Virus record (IMG/VR): IMGVR_UViG_3300025704_002224
Span: 1-52,581 of that record
Direction: 5' to 3' (one strand)
Length of the DNA: 52,581 nt
Origin: a virus
A program made the position numbers and the translations under genes. The notes under the pieces are model-generated. The model saw nothing but the letters and a program-made list of their open reading frames with translations, was not told the origin of the DNA and did not search any database. Below are positions 40,211 through 47,799 of the stretch, piece after piece (the stretch's first letter is position 1; every line of letters begins with the position of its first letter).

Positions 40211-40762
40211 ATGAAGAACTTAACAAAAGTAATCTTGGTGTTGGTAGGAGGCCTGATGTTGGCACAATGTTCTACCTACAAGATCAAACCAGATATGAAC
40301 AAGAGTGGAGTTGTGAACAAAACACCTAAATGGTATGTTGATTACAAGCATGAAACTATGTTCAAGTACCAAGAGGCGGCAACGGCAGTGAGTCCAGACA
40401 TGGAACTGGCCGTAAAGAAAGCGACGCTGTTGGCAAAGGCAAAACTTGTGGACAGGATCAATGGTGAGATGAACAGCAGAACAACTATCACTAAGAACGA
40501 AGCCGGCACTAACGAAGATCTAAATGTTACCGCAGGATCTCAAGATGTGATTGTCAATGTGATCGAGGATACCCTTGCAAGAGGTTATGAAGTTACTAAA
40601 CAGGAGATGTACCTCACTAAAACTAAATCTTACAGAGCTTATATAATGATTGAAGTTAGCAAGAAAGAAGTTGAGGAGATCATCAATCAAGTGAACAAGA
40701 AAAAGTTGGCCTCTATTGACACAAGTGCTGTTACAAAACAAGCAGAAGCAATATTGAACTAG
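40211..40762 (+). CDS. LPP20-like lipoprotein
   Basis: 183 residues. MKNLTKVILVLVGGLMLAQC is a lipoprotein signal with lipobox LAQC, so C20 would be lipidated. The mature part has TPKWYVDYKHETMFKYQEAA, then ELAVKKATLLAKAKLVDRIN, resembling LPP20-family proteins. It ends in a charged helix. Target is outer or inner membrane, facing the periplasm. Possible role in superinfection exclusion or envelope support, by analogy with phage lipoproteins. AGGA precedes the ATG by about 7 bases. Confidence 0.72.
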   Translation: MKNLTKVILVLVGGLMLAQCSTYKIKPDMNKSGVVNKTPKWYVDYKHETMFKYQEAATAVSPDMELAVKKATLLAKAKLVDRINGEMNSRTTITKNEAGTNEDLNVTAGSQDVIVNVIEDTLARGYEVTKQEMYLTKTKSYRAYIMIEVSKKEVEEIINQVNKKKLASIDTSAVTKQAEAILN

Positions 40763-40766
40763 GGCT

Positions 40767-41123
40767 ATGAGAAATTTATATTATATTATTGCCCTGGCAT
40801 TCCTTACACTGGGATTGATAATATTTTCCACAACCGCAAATGCGGGTGGCCCATGGAACGATCAATATTGTGACGTAGAAATCACAAAGATAAAGGTTGT
40901 TAACGAAAAAGGTGAAACCATAAAAAATCTCACAGAAGAGAAAGTCACTTGCAATGACGGAGCCTCGGATTTCCTGTACGACTCGGGCATAGCAAAAAAA
41001 TGTGAGATGTACACATGGGATATGCCTATCGGCAATGTATTAGTTACTCAGAGGCAAGTTGCCTGCGAAAAAATAGATGGGAGTGGATATGAGATTGTTC
41101 AAGGTTATCACAGTATTGATTAG
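40767..41123 (+). CDS. Exported protein of unknown function, 118 residues
   Basis: Signal peptide LYYIIALAFLTLGLIIFSTT, cleaved after ANA. The mature part starts GGPWNDQYCDVEITKIKVV, with four Cys likely in two disulfides. No known domain. It begins 4 bases after the lipoprotein stop; its end overlaps the next gene by 35 bases. Confidence 0.68.
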   Translation: MRNLYYIIALAFLTLGLIIFSTTANAGGPWNDQYCDVEITKIKVVNEKGETIKNLTEEKVTCNDGASDFLYDSGIAKKCEMYTWDMPIGNVLVTQRQVACEKIDGSGYEIVQGYHSID

Positions 41124-41520
41124 CCTGATGCTGTCAAGCACAGCACTAGGTGACACAAAAGGACAAATAGGAAACATGCCAACACCAGAGTATTGGGGAG
41201 AACAGCTCAAATACAGTGCACCTTCTTTCAGGTTCACACGAACACAGTTTATTGGATTTTGGCTCAAACGAGAAGAGAAGAAGATGCACCAATCAGCGGT
41301 GTATTTCGCACTCGAAAACGCAGAGAACGGCAAGATCGTCAGTTGGTACAGCAAGAAGCGTCTGGCGGCGGGCAAGGTGCGTGTGATACATTCATACCCA
41401 ATATCAGGCGGATATTGCCGTACGTACCAAGCATACATACAGGTCAAACGCAAATCACGGCACATGACCAACAACGCCTGCAAATATATTAACGACACAC
41501 CTTGGGTGTTTTATAAATAA
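41089..41520 (+). CDS. Exported protein resembling the rickettsial 17 kDa surface-antigen C-terminus
   Basis: 143 residues from ATG 41089, preceded by GGGAG at good spacing (an ATG at 41077 lacks one). Signal peptide MRLFKVITVLISLMLSSTALG. The C-terminus SGGYCRTYQAYIQVKRKSRH, then NACKYINDTPWV, resembles the GRYCREYQ...ACRxxxGxW end of 17 kDa surface-antigen-type proteins of alphaproteobacteria. That suggests a host-derived envelope protein. Its stop lies inside tandem late boxes. The similarity is by eye. Confidence 0.62.
   Translation: MRLFKVITVLISLMLSSTALGDTKGQIGNMPTPEYWGEQLKYSAPSFRFTRTQFIGFWLKREEKKMHQSAVYFALENAENGKIVSWYSKKRLAAGKVRVIHSYPISGGYCRTYQAYIQVKRKSRHMTNNACKYINDTPWVFYK
41512..41519 (+). 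promoter_or_regulatory. T4-type late promoter, exact TATAAATA (first of two)
   Basis: TATAAATA overlapping the previous stop codon, 37 bases before ATG 41557. Confidence 0.65.
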
Positions 41521-41524
41521 TCAG

Positions 41525-41532
41525 TATAAATA
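41525..41532 (+). promoter_or_regulatory. T4-type late promoter, exact TATAAATA (second of two)
   Basis: TATAAATA again, 13 bases (about one helical turn and a bit) after the first. ATG 41557 follows 24 bases later. Confidence 0.7.
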
Positions 41533-41556
41533 AGTTTATAACACAGGAATTTACAA

Positions 41557-42198
41557 ATGGCAACAGTTCAAGCAAGACATGAAAGAAATGACCCAAACGC
41601 AGGAATGCAGGGTGCATACTACACAGTAGACATAGCGATGGGTGCCTTCTTAGACACAGAAACAATCAACGGTGGAAGACTTTCTCCGTGTGCGGCGAAC
41701 GACTTTGCTACGAAGCCAACTACACTTGCACAGTCTTTATTAGTTTCAAGAGGACAATTAAGGTACAAGATGATGTTGAACAATCTTCAGATCAGATCAA
41801 ACTGCAGGATCATCAACATGGTTACGACTTATTCCAGTGATGCTGGCGATAACCCAATCACAGACATAAACTTTGGTATAGTTTTTGAAAACGACGACTT
41901 CGTACCAACAACAGGTACACAAGCGGATGACTCAACTACTACAACGACCAAAGTGTTGTACATCAAAGACAAGATCGCAGAAGCACTTTACGCCTCTCAC
42001 ACAGAGCTTATGACTGTGTTCAATCCAACTTCAGGTGCAGGCCTTATACAAAACACAGAAGTTTCTGTTGGCCCTGTTATGCTTGTGAGTCAAGATGAGA
42101 TTTTAGACGGTATCACAGTTGCAGAAGTGGCTGGATTCAGATCTAACGTTGACGCAGAAACACCTACAGACAACGCACTAACTTACTCAGCAGAGTAA
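41557..42198 (+). CDS. Virion-type protein, 213 residues
   Basis: Thr/Asn/Asp-rich, with little charge contrast and no signal peptide, starting MATVQARHERNDPNAGMQGA. Predicted mixed beta (INMVTTYSSDAGDNPITDIN, NFGIVFENDDFVP). Two exact late boxes upstream and AGGA before the ATG indicate strong late expression. I do not recognise the family; an abundant structural role is inferred. Confidence 0.62.
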   Translation: MATVQARHERNDPNAGMQGAYYTVDIAMGAFLDTETINGGRLSPCAANDFATKPTTLAQSLLVSRGQLRYKMMLNNLQIRSNCRIINMVTTYSSDAGDNPITDINFGIVFENDDFVPTTGTQADDSTTTTTKVLYIKDKIAEALYASHTELMTVFNPTSGAGLIQNTEVSVGPVMLVSQDEILDGITVAEVAGFRSNVDAETPTDNALTYSAE

Positions 42199-42253
42199 TA
42201 ATCAATAATTTTTATTTTTAAAAAGTTAGTAAGAAAATTCTGACTTGAAACTA

Positions 42254-42538
42254 CTATTCGTCTGCGTAATCTAAGTTAATTGCAGTAGAGCCATCCACAG
42301 AAGTGAACGTGCCGTCGTATGCCGCTGGCAAACTATCGCCTGCCCTGTACTTGGTTTTCCAATCTAATACCCATGCGGCCCAGTCTGCCTTGAATGCCGC
42401 CCTCTCCGACTTCACGTCAACCCTTAGGCCGTCTGTGCCTGTGATATCCGCCTGTGAGTGTGCTATACCATTTGGACTACTCGGAGTCGTTGGTTTGTTC
42501 AAAGTTGATTGTGTTGAATGAAGTGTAAGGTCCGCCAT
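42254..42538 (-). CDS. Unknown 94-residue late protein
   Basis: I chose ATG 42538 (MADLTLHSTQSTLNKPTTPS) because a GGTAAATA late box ends 5 bases before it; ATG 42568 is an alternative, with TATAAATT further upstream. Rich in Asp, Ala and Trp (FKADWAAWVLDWKTKYRAGD). Could be a tail-fibre accessory or chaperone by size and place; no motif. Divergent from the 42607 gene. Confidence 0.52.
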   Translation of the reverse strand: MADLTLHSTQSTLNKPTTPSSPNGIAHSQADITGTDGLRVDVKSERAAFKADWAAWVLDWKTKYRAGDSLPAAYDGTFTSVDGSTAINLDYADE

Positions 42539-42543
42539 ACGTA

Positions 42544-42551
42544 TATTTACC
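42544..42551 (-). promoter_or_regulatory. T4-type late promoter-like box (minus strand)
   Basis: GGTAAATA on the minus strand, 5 bases before ATG 42538. Confidence 0.45.
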
Positions 42552-42588
42552 AAACTATTCAGTAGCATAAATGCAGGCTTTAATTTAT

Positions 42589-42596
42589 AGTAAATA
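42589..42596 (+). promoter_or_regulatory. T4-type late promoter-like box
   Basis: AGTAAATA, 10 bases before ATG 42607. A minus-strand TATAAATT abuts it at 42588-42581. Confidence 0.5.
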
Positions 42597-42606
42597 CACT
42601 TTATAA

Positions 42607-44601
42607 ATGTTTATCGCGATACTCACATTACTATCAGCACTGTCCATATCAGGAGTTGCAATATTCTACTCTGTGATTGGACTTGCGACCATATTCCCAG
42701 GTGCTTTCGTGCCTGTTGTGATCATGGGAGGTGTGTTGGAAGTGGGTAAACTTATAACGGCCTCATGGCTGTACAGGAACTGGAAGTTCACTCCGTTCAT
42801 GTTGAAGACCTATCTGACAACGGCCGTCATAATACTTTCGTTGATAACATCAATGGGTATCTTTGGTTTCCTATCAAAAGCACACCTGGAACAGAATCTG
42901 GCCTCGGACACACTGATACAACGTATACAGATACTAGAGGACAAGATTGACAGCGAGAAGAACTCCATAGTGAGGCAGAATGCAGTCATAGACAGGCTGG
43001 AGAAATCCATAAACAGAAGCACAGGAACTGCCGACGGAGACATAGAAGTGCAACAACAGATCATCGCAGATGCCAATGAAAAATTAAAAACACTACTTAC
43101 GGTCGAGACCAACACGGTGCGAGACCTAAACGACAGGCTGAAGGTGTTAGACAAGAACGTCAGTGACATACTGACTTCAAACAAATCATTCTTCAACGAA
43201 GAGAAAGCGGCCGCAGACCTAAAAGCAAGTCAGAAAGAGGAACGTGAACTGATAGCAGTAAACGTCAAAGAAGCACAGGACAGGATTTCAGAACTCAAAG
43301 CAGATCACAAGGCAGAGACCGCAGAAGCAAAAACTGTGATCGCCAACATGAGATCAGGATCACAGGACAACAAAAGCACGTTCACACAGGAGATAGAAAC
43401 AGCTGAACAGAAGATATTCGACTCACAGGGCAGGATAGACCTATTCATAGTAGACAAGCAACCACTTGAGAAAAAGATGCTGACACTGGAAGCAGAGATC
43501 GGGCCTGTGAAGTACATAGCCGCACTGGCAGTGGATTGGGGTATAACGGACCAGGTCGAGACTAGCAAGGCTGTAAGGTGGGTTATATTGCTGTTAATCG
43601 TGGTGTTTGATCCCTTAGCAGTATTACTATTGATCGCGGCCAACCAGAGTTTGATGAGAAGATTCCCACCAGAAGCACCAAAACCGCAGGAAGTTATAGA
43701 CCTAGAGAAACCAGATGAAGAGGATGTCACACTCAAATGGAACGCAATGATGGACAAGTCAAACGCGGCGGCCAGGATGGAAGAGGCCACAGAACAACTG
43801 CAAGAGTGGAAAGACAAACTGGAATCATTCAACACCAAGGTACCAACACCTGAGAGCAGACCTGTTGAAATCGTACAAGAGGACAACAGTACGATTCCAC
43901 ACATAGATCTCGTAGGCCAAAAAAAAACTGAAGACAAAGAAATAGTAGCAGATAACACATTAGATGGATTCGATCCGGACGAAGTCATGTTCGACATGGT
44001 TGAAGAACCAGAAGTAGACAAGGACAAACAACTAGAAGAATTCAAGAAACGTGAGCAAGAAGAACTTGCCGCACTCCAAGAGTATTCACGTAAGGCCATG
44101 GAAGAAAATGCAACAACAGTAACGGTCGAAGAGGCATTGAAAATGTCTGAAGCAGAAAGTGTTGAGACACCTATACAAGAAGAACGTATCAAACCTGACC
44201 TAACAGAAGTCATTGAACCAGAAGCCGAAATAGAAAAACCAAAGAATGTTGTCAAAAATTCAAAACCCAGAGTGATGAGGACAATACGACCAACCGAGGA
44301 CAGGCCCCCAAAGCCGATTCTGAGTAATTGGCAAAGAGCTGAATTACTCGACAACTTCCACAAAGAACACGGCAACTTCGAAGACGTCCAAGACTACGTG
44401 CAAAACGAAGAGCAGGGTGATACAACTACCTGGAAAAAGATAAAAAATAAAACCACAACAGAGGAAGACTATCATCTAAGAATGGAACAGAGGATAGAGG
44501 ACTTGATGGCAAAAGTTGAAGCAGGAGAAACAAAATTAGAAGACTTGACTGCAGAAGACAGACAAGTTATAATGGATATAAGAAATCAAAACGAGGTTTA
44601 A
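42607..44601 (+). CDS. Membrane coiled-coil protein, 664 residues
   Basis: The N-terminus has about three membrane segments (ILTLLSALSISGVAIFYSVI, ATIFPGAFVPVVIMGGVLEV, TTAVIILSLITSMGIFGFL). A long coiled coil follows at about 95-300 (EDKIDSEKNSIVRQNAVIDR), then another membrane segment near 320-345 (VILLLIVVFDPLAVLLLIA). The tail is very acidic with heptads (EEFKKREQEELAALQEYSRK). I recall this protein as common in marine T4-like phages. Its function is unknown; membrane remodelling or tail-length-type roles are guesses. It heads a unit with clpX and bS21. Confidence 0.72.
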   Translation: MFIAILTLLSALSISGVAIFYSVIGLATIFPGAFVPVVIMGGVLEVGKLITASWLYRNWKFTPFMLKTYLTTAVIILSLITSMGIFGFLSKAHLEQNLASDTLIQRIQILEDKIDSEKNSIVRQNAVIDRLEKSINRSTGTADGDIEVQQQIIADANEKLKTLLTVETNTVRDLNDRLKVLDKNVSDILTSNKSFFNEEKAAADLKASQKEERELIAVNVKEAQDRISELKADHKAETAEAKTVIANMRSGSQDNKSTFTQEIETAEQKIFDSQGRIDLFIVDKQPLEKKMLTLEAEIGPVKYIAALAVDWGITDQVETSKAVRWVILLLIVVFDPLAVLLLIAANQSLMRRFPPEAPKPQEVIDLEKPDEEDVTLKWNAMMDKSNAAARMEEATEQLQEWKDKLESFNTKVPTPESRPVEIVQEDNSTIPHIDLVGQKKTEDKEIVADNTLDGFDPDEVMFDMVEEPEVDKDKQLEEFKKREQEELAALQEYSRKAMEENATTVTVEEALKMSEAESVETPIQEERIKPDLTEVIEPEAEIEKPKNVVKNSKPRVMRTIRPTEDRPPKPILSNWQRAELLDNFHKEHGNFEDVQDYVQNEEQGDTTTWKKIKNKTTTEEDYHLRMEQRIEDLMAKVEAGETKLEDLTAEDRQVIMDIRNQNEV

Positions 44602-44605
44602 TTAC

Positions 44606-44977
44606 ATGGGACTGAACTTAAAAATGTTTGACACTCTAGGTATGTTGACTGTGGTGACACCACCGTCCATGATGAATCCGGAAAAGCTCAGTTTCACCAT
44701 CATAAATTTGAGGGAAAAGGAAAAGAACCACTTTGCAAAAGCATTGAACACATTGTTTCCAAATGATAATATCACAGTGTACATGTATGATCACCCCGGA
44801 TACCAGGAATGGCTGGAACAGGCCATCACGAAATCTAAATACATAATAATGGAAAAAACCAAAGCGCCGATATGGATCCAAGAAATGGCACCTGAGAAGA
44901 AAACTTATTATGTTTCTGAAGAACAAACAATAGAAAAAACATTTGAGATAATCAATAAAAAAGAAAGCGAGGCCTAA
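44606..44977 (+). CDS. Conserved phage protein, 123 residues
   Basis: It follows the membrane protein by 4 bases, and its stop overlaps the clpX start (TAATG). A mixed alpha/beta protein (NITVYMYDHPGYQEWLEQAI, KYIIMEKTKAPIW) that may be a small Rossmann-like fold. I recall relatives in T4-like cyanophages but no function. Its coupling to clpX makes an adaptor role worth testing, but that is inference. Confidence 0.62.
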   Translation: MGLNLKMFDTLGMLTVVTPPSMMNPEKLSFTIINLREKEKNHFAKALNTLFPNDNITVYMYDHPGYQEWLEQAITKSKYIIMEKTKAPIWIQEMAPEKKTYYVSEEQTIEKTFEIINKKESEA

Positions 44978-46227
44978 TGTCAGAAGAAGCGTTGATATGC
45001 TCATTCTGTGGCAAGAGTCGTAAGGACGTCACGAAGATGATCGTGGGCGCCAAGAAGACATCTATCTGCAACGAGTGTGTAAAACTATGTGTAGAGATAC
45101 TGGACGAAGATGTGATCAAAGCACGGAAAGAAAAACTGTACGCAGGAGACAAGCACATCCTAAATCCCGTGGCCATTAAGGAACACTTAGACCAATATGT
45201 CATAGGACAAGATCAGGCCAAGACGGTGTTGAGTGTGGCCGTGGCAAACCACTACAAGAGGATAGTTCAACCACCCATTGACTTCGATCTCGATAAATCA
45301 AACGTCATGGTGCTAGGAGCCACAGGTGCTGGTAAGACACTGATGGCAAGAACAATAGCAAAGTACCTAGACGTACCATTCGCTATAGCGGACGCCACGA
45401 CTCTCACAGAGTCAGGATACGTGGGCGATGATGTAGAGAACGTGGTGCAGAAACTTTACGCCAACTCTGAGGGTGACATAGAGAAGACACAGAAAGGCAT
45501 AATATTCATAGACGAGATCGACAAGATATGCAGGAAAGGTGAGAACACATCACTGACCAGAGATGTATCCGGTGAGGGTGTGCAACAAGGCCTACTTAAA
45601 ATTGTTGAAGGAACCGAGTGCAGGGTACCGCCACATGGAGGTAGGAAACATCCAGACCAACAGACCATAACAATAGACACCAGTAACATCCTGTTCATAG
45701 TGGGTGGTGCATTCACGGAACTGGAGAAACAGATCAGAAGGAAGAAAGCATCAGGGGGTATAGGATTTGGAACCAAACTGCAGGAACAAGACGACAGGAA
45801 TTACCTGTCAGAAGTTCAACCTGAGGATCTTATCAAATACGGACTGATACCGGAGTTCGTGGGCAGGTTCTCCATGATCACCAACATAGATCCCTTGGAC
45901 GAGGCGCAGTTGATAAGGATACTGACAGAACCCCGTAATGCCATCCTTAAACAGACCAAGTACCTGTTTGGATTGGACAACATAGAAATTGAGTTTACCA
46001 AAGAGGCCAAGCAGAGCATTGCAGGTAAGGCCAAAGCACTAGGTACCAATGCAAGGGGACTGAAAAACGTAGTAGACACAGTGGTTCTACCCTATCAGTT
46101 TGACGCAGAGGAAATGAGGAACAGGGGAGTCAGCAAGATACAGATAACTAATGCGGTGGTTGACAAAGGAGCAGACCCTGTGTTAGTATTTAAAAAAACA
46201 AATGGAATATCAAAAAAACAAAGTTAG
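44977..46227 (+). CDS. clpX: ATP-dependent protease unfoldase ClpX
   Basis: 416 residues, full-length. Zinc-binding domain Cys8, 11, 31, 34; Walker A GATGAGKT (114-121); pore loop GYVG (147-150); Walker B IIFIDEID (175-182); RKH loop (223-225), which binds ssrA tags; IGF loop (262-264), which docks ClpP; PEFVGRF and NARGLK sensors. Every functional motif is present, so it could dock on host ClpP and unfold tagged proteins. Walker A has GATGAGKT instead of the usual GPTGSGKT. It overlaps the bS21 gene by 26 bases. With the tmRNA and ClpS it forms a phage protein-quality set. Confidence 0.97.
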   Translation: MSEEALICSFCGKSRKDVTKMIVGAKKTSICNECVKLCVEILDEDVIKARKEKLYAGDKHILNPVAIKEHLDQYVIGQDQAKTVLSVAVANHYKRIVQPPIDFDLDKSNVMVLGATGAGKTLMARTIAKYLDVPFAIADATTLTESGYVGDDVENVVQKLYANSEGDIEKTQKGIIFIDEIDKICRKGENTSLTRDVSGEGVQQGLLKIVEGTECRVPPHGGRKHPDQQTITIDTSNILFIVGGAFTELEKQIRRKKASGGIGFGTKLQEQDDRNYLSEVQPEDLIKYGLIPEFVGRFSMITNIDPLDEAQLIRILTEPRNAILKQTKYLFGLDNIEIEFTKEAKQSIAGKAKALGTNARGLKNVVDTVVLPYQFDAEEMRNRGVSKIQITNAVVDKGADPVLVFKKTNGISKKQS

Positions 46228-46495
46228 ACCCAAGTTCAAGAAAACAGAGAGACCTTTGGGTTTCCAGGGCTACTACGTGGAAGTGCGTGAGGGAGAAGAT
46301 GCCGTCAGGGCATACAGGAAGATCAAGAGATGGATCAAGGAAGACAAGTTCATTGACCAGATCAGGGCCAACAACACTTACCAAAAACCATCAGAGATCA
46401 AAGTAGAGAAAGCCAAGGAACGCAGGAAGGTGCTACGAAAACTGCGTAGGGAACGCGACAGTTTCATATCAATGCGTCCACAAAGAGGCAGATAA
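46202..46495 (+). CDS. rpsU: Ribosomal protein bS21 homologue
   Basis: 97 residues. YYVEVREGEDAVRAYRKIKR, then YQKPSEIKVEKAKERRKVLR, follow the bS21 pattern (VRExEsxdxALRRFKR, then YEKPxxxRKRK). A basic tail ends RPQRGR. It has about 24 extra N-terminal residues against typical bS21 (55-75 residues). bS21 sits on the 30S platform near the anti-Shine-Dalgarno and helps initiation. Phage copies are known. The start lies inside the clpX end, so the two are coupled. Confidence 0.85.
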   Translation: MEYQKNKVRPKFKKTERPLGFQGYYVEVREGEDAVRAYRKIKRWIKEDKFIDQIRANNTYQKPSEIKVEKAKERRKVLRKLRRERDSFISMRPQRGR

Positions 46496-46517
46496 TTTTA
46501 CCAACATAGGTCGTAAT

Positions 46518-46545
46518 TTGACATATAGCACATATATGTTATAAT
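46518..46545 (+). promoter_or_regulatory. Sigma70-like promoter for hsp20
   Basis: TTGACA (46518-46523), 16-base spacer, TATAAT (46540-46545). Predicted start 46552; leader of 69 bases. Confidence 0.85.
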
Positions 46546-46551
46546 AAATAA

Positions 46552-46620
46552 AGTTGAAGATTGCTTTAGATAGGATCTTCACTATTAATAACTCGCTTAA
46601 ACTTAAAAGGAGGAAAGCAC
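46552..46620 (+). promoter_or_regulatory. hsp20 5' leader, candidate RNA thermometer
   Basis: GAAGAT (46556-46561) can pair with ATCTTC (46575-46580). TGCTTT (46562-46567) is fully complementary to AAAGCA (46614-46619), which lies between the AGGAGG site and the ATG. The two helices could alternate and mask the start region. Heat-shock leaders of hsp20 genes in alphaproteobacteria often are thermometers; this one is only a candidate. Confidence 0.4.
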
Positions 46621-47073
46621 ATGAAAAACAATCTATCTATTTTTAACAACCTAAGACCACTAACCGTAGGGTTTGACAATGTATTCGATCAATTGGAATA
46701 CATGATGGAAGACCGTTTCTTTGAGAAGTCGGGCAACAATTTCCCACCATACAACATAGTGAAGACCGGTGAGAACACTTACGACGTTGAACTTGCACTT
46801 GCAGGTTTTGGGAAGGATGACATAGTAGTAGAGTACAAAGAAAATACACTTACTGTGAAATCAAAACCAAACAAAGACCCAGCAGACGAAGTTGAAAGTT
46901 ACGACGAGGGAGTGATACACAGAGGCATCTCAAAAAGGATGTTCACTAGATCATTCACTATTGCAAATGACGTGGAGGTCAAAGGTGCAGAACTGAAAGA
47001 TGGTTTACTTAAAGTGAGCCTGGAGAGAATAATTCCAGAACACAAAAAAGCAAAAACTATTGAAATCAAGTAA
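46621..47073 (+). CDS. hsp20: Small heat-shock protein Hsp20 (IbpA-type)
   Basis: 150 residues. The alpha-crystallin domain runs about 40-135: NFPPYNIVKTGENTYDVELA, LAGFGKDDIVVEYKENTLTV, and the closing GLLKVSLERIIPEHKKAKTI. The N-terminal arm is LTVGFDNVFDQLEYMM and the C-terminal tail KTIEIK holds the I-x-I motif. It holds unfolding proteins soluble, without ATP. Strong AAAAGGAGG site and promoter. Marine T4-like phages commonly carry hsp20. A hairpin follows the stop. Confidence 0.93.
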   Translation: MKNNLSIFNNLRPLTVGFDNVFDQLEYMMEDRFFEKSGNNFPPYNIVKTGENTYDVELALAGFGKDDIVVEYKENTLTVKSKPNKDPADEVESYDEGVIHRGISKRMFTRSFTIANDVEVKGAELKDGLLKVSLERIIPEHKKAKTIEIK

Positions 47074-47085
47074 AGCAAAGTGGAT

Positions 47086-47105
47086 AGGGTGGTAATTACC
47101 ACCCT
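47086..47105 (+). terminator. Hairpin after hsp20
   Basis: AGGGTGGT pairs with ACCACCCT around AATT, a perfect 8-10 bp stem, but only TTCCAT follows. Probably a terminator in both directions, or a stabiliser of the hsp20 mRNA end. Confidence 0.65.
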
Positions 47106-47112
47106 TCCATAA

Positions 47113-47140
47113 TTGACAACTTGTGTAGATATGCTATAAT
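47113..47140 (+). promoter_or_regulatory. Sigma70-like promoter with exact leaderless spacing (clpS)
   Basis: TTGACA (47113-47118), 16-base spacer, TATAAT (47135-47140). Predicted start is exactly ATG 47147. Confidence 0.88.
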
Positions 47141-47146
47141 AAAGGT

Positions 47147-47449
47147 ATGGAAATGACAGATATACAAACACTTACAAAAGAAAAAATTAAACTAGACGAG
47201 CCGGGACTATATGACGTTTTATTCCTCAACGACAACATCACGACCATGGAGTTCGTTGTCAAGGTTCTCAAACAGATCTATGGCAAGACACCAGAGCAGG
47301 CACAGAACATCACAACAAAGATACACCAGGACGGACAGGGCATTGTTGGATCTTACGTGCATGAGGTTGCCGAACAGAAAGGCATAGAGACCACACTGGC
47401 CGCGAGACAGGAAAACTTCCCACTACAGGTCAAAGTCAAGAAGCAGTAG
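47147..47449 (+). CDS. clpS: ClpS-like adaptor protein
   Basis: 100 residues. YDVLFLNDNITTMEFVVKVL carries the ClpS core (LxNDDxTxMEFVVxVL), where the Asn and acidic residue bind the N-terminal amino group of substrates. KTPEQAQNITTKIHQDGQGI, SYVHEVAEQKGIETTLAARQ and NFPLQVKVKK follow as in ClpS (H in VH or IH). ClpS hands N-degron proteins to ClpA and lowers ssrA degradation by ClpAP. The N-terminal extension is short. Leaderless by promoter spacing. Next gene starts 1 base after the stop. Confidence 0.9.
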   Translation: MEMTDIQTLTKEKIKLDEPGLYDVLFLNDNITTMEFVVKVLKQIYGKTPEQAQNITTKIHQDGQGIVGSYVHEVAEQKGIETTLAARQENFPLQVKVKKQ

Positions 47450-47450
47450 G

Positions 47451-47795
47451 ATGGAACTAAAGGACTTCGTTCTAGAGAATCAAAAAATAATTGATTTGGT
47501 CAAGGATAGGACCGGAGGCAACACACAAGTGGACATGTACTATGGTACATTGGACTTTGCCACAGCAAGATTCCATTCCATACTGATTAGACTATCTCAA
47601 GACAGACTGAAGGAACAACAATATCGAGCAGAGGTAATAGAATGCTTCGAGACCATACAGGCGTTCTATAGGAATGTGCAGAGGTATAGATTTTGGCCAT
47701 GGATAGCGAAACCATTCATAGGCACAGTGCTACACGGCATGGGTACAAGGCGTATACCAAAGATAAAGTTTCTACTCGAAAAAATTAATAATTAA
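47451..47795 (+). CDS. Unknown 114-residue protein
   Basis: Directly follows clpS (1 base). Helical, with RFHSILIRLSQDRLKEQQYR and an amphipathic FWPWIAKPFIGTVLHGMGTR that may touch a membrane. No family recognised. By operon position it may act with ClpS or be a small early protein. Confidence 0.58.
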   Translation: MELKDFVLENQKIIDLVKDRTGGNTQVDMYYGTLDFATARFHSILIRLSQDRLKEQQYRAEVIECFETIQAFYRNVQRYRFWPWIAKPFIGTVLHGMGTRRIPKIKFLLEKINN

Positions 47796-47799
47796 CAGT

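Noticed and set aside
43305-44375. Long minus-strand frame opposite the membrane coiled-coil gene
   Set aside because: Serine-rich shadow of an acidic, heptad-rich plus-strand gene; no ribosome site or motif.
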